A stretch of DNA of 64,000 nt from positions 18,166,001-18,230,000 of the forward strand of contig OZ231128.1 in the NCBI GenBank assembly GCA_965153355.1. The letters run 5' to 3'. The DNA is from Flaccisagitta enflata (lineage: Eukaryota > Chaetognatha > Sagittoidea > Aphragmophora). Shown in pieces: positions 1 through 9,500 of this stretch. The notes beneath the pieces are model-generated. The model was not told the origin of the DNA. It did not search any database and was given only the letters and a program-made list of their open reading frames with translations. Position numbers and translations under genes: made by a program. Within the stretch, counting starts at the first letter, position 1, and each line of letters begins with the position of its first letter.

Positions 1-296
1 ACAAACATAATATGAATGAAAATTTGATGTACGGGGCCCTTAGGATCCAGAGAGGTGAAATATGGTGGACGGATCCAGTAAGTGAAAGGAAATGAAAGGG
101 AGAACCGACATTTAGCCAACGATCGTCTGGATGATGCAGGGAGCAATCAATCACCCAAGACTTGTTACTTTTAGACCACTTGTTGTCCTTTACTCAGTAC
201 CATCACAAAGAAAGAAATTAAGACAGAAAGAGATAAAAAGATTGGAGGAAAGAAAAAGATAGAAGACAGACAGAAAAGAAAGAATAGAAAGAGCAA
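1..296. other. Intergenic, no gene seen
   Basis: No open frame of convincing composition and no recognisable RNA gene. The last third is purine-rich (AAGAAAG-type) sequence leading into the element that starts near 297. Confidence 0.5.
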
Positions 297-637
297 GGCC
301 AAGTAGGCCAACGATGCGTCCTCTTTAAGTGAATGTTTTTTTTTAATGAATGTTTTTTATGAATGAATGTTTTTTATGAATGAATGTTTTTTATGAATAA
401 ATGTTTTTTATGAATAAATGTTTTTTAATGAATGAATGTCATTTGTAAATGAATAAATGATTCAATGAATGAATTACTCTATGTATGCTTTTTTTCTGGG
501 TTTGAACCACTTTTCTGTTGAAAAAATGCTTGATTTTGATGTTTTTAATGAATGCGTTACCGACCGACCGACCGACCAACGGACAGAGCCTATTATAGAG
601 ATGCGAGGGCGCATCTAAAAAGAAGATAAGGGCCACC
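297..637 (+). mobile_element. HP3 element, GATGCG subfamily
   Basis: The 5' motif AACGATGCGTCC lies near 313-324 after a GGCCAAGTAGGCC start. A (GACC)n tract runs at about 560-580. The 3' end carries the hairpin GATGCG-AGGG-CGCATC followed by TAAAAAG near 616-637. The centre is expanded by a tandem array (330-440). The architecture matches the copy at 26590-26850, which supports one family. No coding capacity. Confidence 0.6.
330..440. repeat. Tandem ATGAATGTTTTTT array
   Basis: About eight imperfect copies of a 13-15 bp unit (GAATGAATGTTTTTTAT). It sits inside the HP3 element and looks like local slippage expansion. Confidence 0.85.
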
Positions 638-640
638 ACC

Positions 641-920
641 GCTTAATGCTCATTCCCATCTCCGAAATCGATCGTATGCGTGCGCGTGTATGCTCATTTA
701 TCAAAAGTCTCAAGCCACCTTGCACGGGAGAAAAAAGTTAAGGCGATAACTTTCTCTATCTCTCAAAACTCGAAGTCAGGATCGACCAGAAGCGACTCAA
801 CAAAGTGAAGGAGAAGATAGATAGGCACAACTTCCTACAGCGAATGATTAAAAAGAAGGTTAAAATTTTCTTCTCTCCTTACTCTCGATCTCTCGATGTA
901 ATATGTTTTATGTATTTACC
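641..920. other. Intergenic, nothing recognised
   Basis: Mixed-composition sequence without repeats, coding signal or RNA-like structure that I can support. Confidence 0.4.
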
Positions 921-924
921 CTTC

Positions 925-975
925 CCCTCTCCTCCTCCTCCTCCTCCTCCTCCTCCTCCTCTACCCCCCTCCCCC
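925..975. repeat. (CTC)n microsatellite
   Basis: Uninterrupted TCC/CTC trinucleotide run followed by a C-rich tail. Confidence 0.9.
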
Positions 976-1408
976 TAGATTTCCCTTGATATTTTCGAGA
1001 GTTAAACAACAAAAATCGATGATTTCTATCTTCAAGTTCAACTACTGTTTTCTCACGTACTCATGACTACTGAATCGATGAGCCCAAGTGCGTTAGATTA
1101 AAAAACGCAAACGTCAGAGTTGGTGTACATCATCTACTTGCTACTGTAACTGATAACCCATCTGAAAATCAATTTACTACTGTGTTGATAATCCATTCAG
1201 AAAATATGACACACCATAAAACTGGCGTAAGATGGGCTGCCATCCGGTTTGATCAGTCCGTCCGTCTTCATCCTAAAATCATCATCAATGCTGGGGCAAA
1301 TCTCTGTAGTTGGCGTACTTGTTTTCTTTTGCTCGCGTTCAATCGACTTGTTTGACAGCGCCAGACCTTGCGCGATTGCGCACGAGAAAAAGAATGTGTG
1401 TGTGTGAA

Positions 1409-1713
<305 letters not shown>

Positions 1714-2195
1714 TAGAAAGAAAAAGAAAGGAAGAAAGAAGGATAGAATTAAAGATGATGATAAGGATAGAAAGAGAGCGAGGCGGAAAGGCAGGCAGAA
1801 GGATGAAAGAAGGGAGAAGGGAGAATGACAGACACAAAAGGGAGAAAGAGCAAGAAACACCTTCCGACAATCGATATCCATTATCCAAGGGCAGAGCACG
1901 AAGAAGTTCGAAGACCCTCATCGTCGTCGTTGCTACTGTCGTAGTTACGCAAAAATCTTAGTTTATGTTGCTCCGGTCTGCCACTGAGCTTGTCGAGGAA
2001 CGCGCAAAGGATATTGAAAAATCTGAACTATTGAAGTTAATTTAAAGAAGGATCAAAAACTGATATTATGTCAAACATCCCATTTCCTTTCACATGAAGG
2101 TACGGTCTGAAAGATGGTTGGACCCAGGGGCCGACAGAGGCCTATACAACCTATACAAATTAAATGGGCCTGGGCTTCAGGGGGCCCTCCATCAT

Positions 2196-2682
2196 GGAAC
2201 AGGTCGCCCAAGGGCAATATGTGGTCAGCGATACCCGTTGCCCTGCTTTGCATGGTTGTAAATCGGAATGAGAGGCAGGGCAGCGACCCCAAAGGGGACG
2301 AAGTCCTGTAGAACACAGGGGACTTTCGTTCGTTTGTCCGTCCGTTCGTCCGTCCGTCCACCCCCCTAGGCCCTATCAGGCCTGAAATCTGCCCTCTCAG
2401 GCCTTGAATCTGGGAGGATAGATTTCAGGCCTGAGAGGGCAGATTTAAAGCCTGACAGGCAGGTTTCAGGCCTGAAAGGGCAAATTTCAGGCCTGAGAGG
2501 GCAGATTCAAGGCCTGAGAGGGCAGATTTCAGGCCTGAGAGGGCAGATTTTAGGCCTGAGAGGGCAGATTTCAGGCCTGAGAGAGCCTGGGGGGGGACGA
2601 ACGAACGAACAAACGGACAAACGAACGAAAGTCCCCTGTGTTCTACAGGACTTCGTCCTCTTCGGGGCCGCTGCCCAAAAAA
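2196..2682 (+). mobile_element. Family A foldback element, copy 1
   Basis: It begins AACAGGTCGCCCAAGGGCAA and continues with GTGGTCAGCG and a GCCCTGC stem whose partner GCAGGGC closes near 2282. It then reads GACGAAGTCCTGTAGAACAC and a (CGTC)n tract. The core is a 21-bp unit (AGGCCTGAAATCTGCCCTCT plus C) repeated first in one orientation and then inverted, so the core folds into one long hairpin. The far end mirrors the start with GGGGCCGCTGCCC at about 2664-2676. No coding capacity. Confidence 0.8.
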
Positions 2683-2775
2683 GTAAAAGAAAGAAAAGAA
2701 AAGAAAAAAAAAATAAAGAAAGAAAAAAAAGAGAAAAAAAAGAAAAAAAAAAAAGAAAAAAGAGATAAAAAAAAA
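2683..2775. repeat. Poly-purine A/G tract
   Basis: AAAGAAAAG-type low-complexity tract directly after the family A element; possibly an expanded A-rich tail. Confidence 0.8.
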
Positions 2776-3529
2776 TCTTAGGCCCAGGAAAAACCATAAC
2801 CGTACAAAACTGAGCCTTTAACTAAAAGTTTTGTTTTTTCATTGAATCTATGTTAATGTATTTTTTGTCTGTTTTGCTACAGATCAAAGTATCAAAGTGC
2901 TTAGTTCATCACTTGAATATATAAAGACTTCTATATAACAATTAAATATACAATGATTTACACGGTTTATCGCAAGAGGGGGGAGCCCGGATTTTTGAAT
3001 CGTATAGGGGCCCCAGAATTCCTCTGTCAGCCCCTGGACATGGACCGTTTGACTGATGTGGTGACTTTTGGAGCATCGTTGTCACGCGAAAAAAAAAAAG
3101 ACACGTTCATTTGCTCGGCGCCTTTTACAAAGAGAAACTTTTGATATCATTTCGTGACCAATTTGGCAAGGATCATCCACATACATCCATAAAACGGCAA
3201 GCAAAAAAAATCAATAAAGATTAAAGGGCGAAACCTCAACTCGGTGACTATTGTGCACAATTGCATACCTCCTTCATGTACCAAGCATTACGCACGCGCT
3301 CGTTGTTATCAGTGAGCCATTAAAACCTTTTCAAATTCGAGTTTGGTTGCAAACATTTTTCTCAACGATTCAACGTGGAAAGCGCATTTAGCGCCATATC
3401 AAACCCAAAATGTATCGCATGGTACCTATGAGATAACATGAACAGAACGAATGACAGATCTCGGGACTACCAACTCGGCCATAGTAAAAACTAATGAGTG
3501 ATCATCGAGTGTATGTCAAACAGACCAGA
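2776..3529. other. 5' flank of the Ig receptor gene
   Basis: No convincing coding exon. This interval should contain the promoter or 5' UTR of the gene starting at 3530, but I see no clear TATA/initiator pair. Confidence 0.4.
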
Positions 3530-6500
3530 ATGAATTCGCGGCAACAACTTCTCGCATTTTATTTTCAACTAATCGCCTGTCTTCAATTATCAACAATGAT
3601 ATCATCGAACACCACCACATCGCCCGCACGAAAAAGGATCTCTTTTCAATCCACCGAAAGTAATTCTTTTAACTCTCGAAACAAAACCATGGAGTTGCGG
3701 CCAAAATGGACTCAGTTAGGGAGAATGGACGTTCCGAGATCAGAGTCGAGACAAACGAGAATGACGACGACGTCCTCCAAGTACAACGTCGTCAGCAAAA
3801 CTATCAACAAGCCGGCGCTTTTAGGAAAGGATCTCTACCTTCCTTGCCACATGGATAACCCCATTGCATGGTTGAAGGGAGATTACATTTTATTCATGGA
3901 TGATATGGCCATGTTTGACGGATCTAAATTTGGCTCAGGTATGAGTCGATGTGACACTTGTGGTCTGTTTGATGGATGTTCATATTCATTCATCAATGAA
4001 TCGTCTTTTTTAAAAATAATCGGGAAAAAAGTCGGAATCAGTCTTCGACTTTTTGACATATTCGAGAAAAACAGGGTTTTCATTTTCTAATGGGAAAGTT
4101 GAGGGTCTCATCCGGCTGATTGAGGCCTCCGATGAAATTAATAGGGTAAGTAGATTTTGATAATTCTCTTTCATTTGGCGCTAAGCAGAATGCTCTATGA
4201 AAAATATTTTTTGCGTTATGAATTTTTAAAGATTTATTTATAAAAATTTCAAATTGAATTTTTTTTCAATTTTTTTTTATTTTAGGCAGGATCAATAAAG
4301 GAGTGTATTTTTATTTGTCCGAGCATGCAAATACAGGAAAACATATTCATGAGCATGGCTGCTCATCTGTAGGGGTGTTTTTGAGCATTTTAGCTCATTT
4401 AGCTCATTAAGCTCAGTCTTTTTTTTTCTGATTTTAAATGCAATACATGAATAAATTTTTTGATAAATGTTTAAGCAAGTAAATGTAAGAAAGCATGTCA
4501 GTGAGCAGAGCTGCTCATCTGTGAGGATGTTTTTAAGTATTCTAGTTCATTTAACTCATTTAGCTTATTTAGCTTATTTACCTCATTTAACTTTTTTTTT
4601 TCTGATTTTAAATAAGATGAATAAAAATTCTGATTAAGCATGCAAATACAAGAAAGCATTCTAGTGAGCATAGCTGGATATCTGGTTGAGTGATTATGAG
4701 TATTTTAGCTCATCTAGCTCATTTGGTTCAGCTCTTATTTTTCTTCGACTTTCAGTGCAATCAATACATGCTCTTGATTTGAACCAACAAAAAAATGCAG
4801 GGACTGAAGATAAAAGCTGAGTGAAAAGTACCCAATGCTTACGACTTTTTTCCTCACGGCGACAGCCGCCATTACTGGTATTTCTGATAACATGATCAAA
4901 CGTTTGTCATTTACACAGGAAAATTCAAACTAAGCACCAATCCGTCTCGCTCAAGATATTCACTTCTCGTTCGCAACGTCCAATTTACGGATGCCGGCTC
5001 GTATTACTGCCAAACCGCTCGTGGGGAAAAATACAAAGTGCTTGTCACGGTACGCCATGTAAATAAGTGATGACGCGAATCATAAAATAATCACCACGAG
5101 AGATTGATAAAAGTTGTAATGAAAAACCAAAACTAGTGACCACCGAGAACCCCACTTCCTCTTTTGTTCTAGAAAGCAGTTACAATTACAACAAACTGAA
5201 AAGTTTGAAATTTTTAATATTCATATTATACCTTATTTATGAGGTTAACGGGATTAAGCTTCAATAGTTAAAACTATTTCAAACTGTAGGTTATCGAGGC
5301 GCCGTCGTGCCTCGGTGTCCGAACGAAGTTGCACGAGGGCGATATAGCCAAGTTTTCCTGTGGCGTGCGACTCAAAGGGGAGCGCAGCTTGAATGCGCAA
5401 ATTAATTGGAACAAGACGGGACTGACAGAACCAAAGAAGTCCCAAACGGCCGATGGCATCACCATGATATCTTCACAGCTCAAATACAGGTGAACCTCAA
5501 GAAAGAGAGAATCCCAAGTCTACCACCTCATGCGAAAAATCATATATCAGTCCTTAAATTGTGCCTTTTTTAGTCGCGTGCACGCGACTCTACAACCCAC
5601 TCTGTCCGTCTGTCGGTCTTTCTGTCGGTCTGTCACGCTTAGCTTTTTTTAGTCGTTTTACGTCATTTTAAGTCATTTTAAGTTATTTAAAGTTATTTTA
5701 AGTCAATTTACATTTGGTCCAGGCCTGTATATTGTTCCGTATTCCCCCCCCCCCCCGGTGGGGGGGGGGAAAATAATCAAAGGGTTTGGAGAAAGGGAAG
5801 GAAAAGGAAGGAGGAAAAAAGAGAAAAAAAAAGAAAACTTGGGGAAAATATAACTTTTGGCAGTAAAAAATCATAAAACATGATAAGTTAAACACAATTT
5901 AACACTATTTAAACCTTAAACACCCAGTTTTAGTGGTTTATGGGGAAGAAAAACATTGATTTGGTAACGCAACGCGATGCGTCGCGGGGAAAAAAATCAA
6001 AGGCAGGGGGGGGAAAATAATCAAAGGTTATGGAATTATATACACCCCTGATTTGGTCTCGTAGTCTTTTAGTCTTTTGGTCTTTTGGTCTTAACGACCG
6101 CACGCGACTAGTAAGGGTTGTCCTTGTTACGTCCTTTCCAACCCCCCAACCCCTTTCCATTTGGACAGTGCCCAATTTGGGGATAATCGCAAATCGATAA
6201 ATTGTTACGTGACAAGTCCGAATTGGAACGACAGTTGGTCTACCTCAGCTCCTTCTTGCTCAGCAGGGGTCCTTGACATAGTCTTTCAACCCAGACTATT
6301 GTGCAACGATGTGCAAATATTCCACGACAATCCCCAAGTAAGTGTCAAAATGTGTTGGTAAATGTGCCCAAATCCCAGCCTAATGGCCTCAAAGCGCAAG
6401 TCTCAGCCTCAGAGCTCAGAGCTCAAATCCCATTTAGAGCCCATATTTCAGCTTCATGGTTCAAATTAACCCCTTAAGACAAGCTCCATGGGCCTAAGCA

Positions 6501-9500
6501 TAGATCATCGATCCTCTGACACCATCGCCATCTATCCCCAATGTAAACTTACCGATGAAATCAGGCACTCCCCCCCCTTTTTTTGCGCAATGGCCCCAAA
6601 GAGTCCAATGACCTGTGCAGGCCGTGCTTTCACTTACAGAAAAATTTCTTTTTCTCCTCCTTAAACATCCCCCCTCCCCCCCCCATCTCAGCATTAATCA
6701 TGTGATCCAAAATTCAGACCAAGGGCCAGACAACAATATTCTCCATAATACAAAGCATAGGTCATTGGTCCCTCTAGGGCCGGTGCCCCTCTCACCATCT
6801 TCTCCCTACAGATTTACTTGGGTGTTAGGGGCATCAGGTATTGCTGTCCACCTACCTCTTTTGCGACAATTCTCTTATTAATGAATAATAATAACTGAAA
6901 GGCAGGACCAAGTCCCTTAGTTTGTAAAGGTCGTGCAGGCCTAAAACAGCCCCTGGTGTCAGACAATCCTTCCTTGACATTGGTCGGAGTACTATGGAGT
7001 ATGGATATGAGACCACCCTTTCATTTTTGGGCAGCGGCCACAAAGGGCACGAAGGGGACAAAGTCCTGTAGAACACATGGGGACTTTTGTTCGTTTGTTT
7101 GTCCGTCAGTCCATTCATTAGTCCCCCCCCAGGCCCTCTCAGGCCTGAAATCTGCCCTCTCAGGCCTGAAATCTGCTCTCTCAGGCCTGAAATCTGCTTT
7201 GTCAGGCCTTAAATCTGCCCTTTCAGATTCAAGGCCTGAGAGGGCAGATTTCAGGCCTGAGAGGGTAGATTTCAGGCCTGAGAGGGCAGATTTCAGGCCT
7301 GGGAGGGCCTGGGGGGACTGACTGACAGACGGACGGACGAACAGACGGACGAACAAAAGTCCCCCTGTGTTTTACAGGACTTTGTCCCCTTCGGGGCCGC
7401 TGCCCTGCTTCCTCTCCTTCCGATTTACAACCATGCAAAGCAGGGCAACGGGTATTGCTGACCACATATTGCCCTTGGGCGACCTGTTCACAATCAGAAT
7501 CACAAAATTCATCAACAATCCACCTTTTTGGGTAGCTGCCCCAAAGGGCCGATGTCCTGTAGGACACAGGGGAGAATTTTGAGACATCCGTCCATCCTTC
7601 CATCCCCCCCTTGGCCATCGGAGCCTCAAGTCAGCAGTCTCAGGCCAAATTTTGGCCCTCTGAGCCTTCAAATTGGCCTTTTCAGACCTCAAACCTCAAA
7701 AGCTCAAATCAGCTCTCCAGACCTTATATCGGCCCTGAAGACCTCATATCGGCCCTGAAGACCTCAAATCCGCCCTCCAGGCCGCAAATCAACTCTTCAG
7801 GCCTCAAATTTGTCCTCTAGGTCTCATGCCAGCCCCCCAAACCTCAAATCTGCTCTTTTGGACTAAATTCTGCCATCCCGACTTCAAATCCACCTCAGGA
7901 CGTCTCAAAATTCACCCGTGTCTTACAGGATATTGGCCCTTTCCGGCCACTGCCCTGCTCTCACTCCACTGCTTCACTTGATCACTTCAAGCAGGGCATC
8001 GGGTACCGCTGACCATATGCGATCCTTGGATGACTATTTCTTTTATGGTTTGCATTCTCAGATGAAGTTCTACGTGTACTGCGACGTGATGGCAAATCCA
8101 ATCAAGAATATTGACTCAGTACTTTGGCTTTTGTCGAGTGGAGGTCAGATGAAGCCGATTGATAATTTTGAGAACATGACGAAATATGACCACGAAAAAA
8201 ATAATAGGTGAATTTCACTTTTCCAAAGACGAACAAAACAAGAGCGGAAAGGTTTCTTTAAGAAGATCAGATATACGGCCACCCTGAAAGCGTGTAGGAG
8301 GGCAAAAAACTACCCTGCTCGAACGGACCCGCTTTTAACAGATATCCGCCTAAAACAGAAGCTATTTCTTGGTCCCTTGAATATATTTTCTATTATTAGC
8401 TACAGTAGATCTTGTTTAGACTTGAGATAACGGGGGCAAGCATTGTCAAAAAAAACAAATGAAACCAGGGGAGTGATATTTGAAACAGATTAATAAAAGG
8501 ATGCTTTATTGCCTATGATAGCTGGTTGCCATGGAAACGCATTTCTATGTATTTAAGCTAAAATATCAATATTTTGAGAGATTTTTTGAGGGAACATTTT
8601 TTAGAATAAAATTTGCTACAATTTTCCCAAAGTATGTTCTGTAAGAATGTCGCTCGTTTAGCGGTTGCTAAGGGGTGTCACACATGGATACGCTCCCTAG
8701 CAACGGCCAAACGAGCGACATTCTTACAGAACATACTGTGGGAAAGTTGTAGCAAATTTGATTTTAAGCAATGTTCCCTACAAAAATTTCTCAAAATATT
8801 GATATTTTAGCGAGAATACATGAAAATGTGTTTCCATGGCAACCAACTATCATGGGGAATTAAGCATCTTTTGATTAGTCTATGATCCTAATATCACTCC
8901 CCTGGCTTCATTTTTCCACAATGCTTGCCCCCGTTATCTCAAGTCTAGACAAGATCTACTGTATATTGGCTATAACAGAATTCCGCTTATAATAGATTAA
9001 ATTGCTTGGTCCCTTGAAATCCGTTGGAGCAGGATTTAACTGTAAGCATTCGGCCCATCAGCCCTCCCTTTGATCTGAGCGAAAATCTTTTCCTCAAATT
9101 GCAATGATCAATACTTTAGATACTGTACTTCAGATATCGGTCACGGGTTGACGTGCCATACCGCTTTATAAAAGCCAAAGGGTATCGCCTCGAGTTTGAA
9201 ATCAAGATGCGTTACGGAGGAAAAACCTTCACCAAGTCCATACTCCTCAAGATTCATTCTCCACTGCCATCAACGTGAGTGAAAGTAAACTGTCAACAAC
9301 ATCGACACAAGGCAAAAGATATGTAAAGACCAGGGGTGTATAAAATTGAGTCACTTTTGATTCCCCCCCTGCTTTTGATTTTCTTCCTCGCGACCCATCA
9401 CATTAAATAATCTATAATTTTCTTCCCAAAAAAGCAATGAGCCAGAATACAATATAAAAAAGCTGAAAAACTAAAGGCCACATCTTAGTTACTTAATTGA

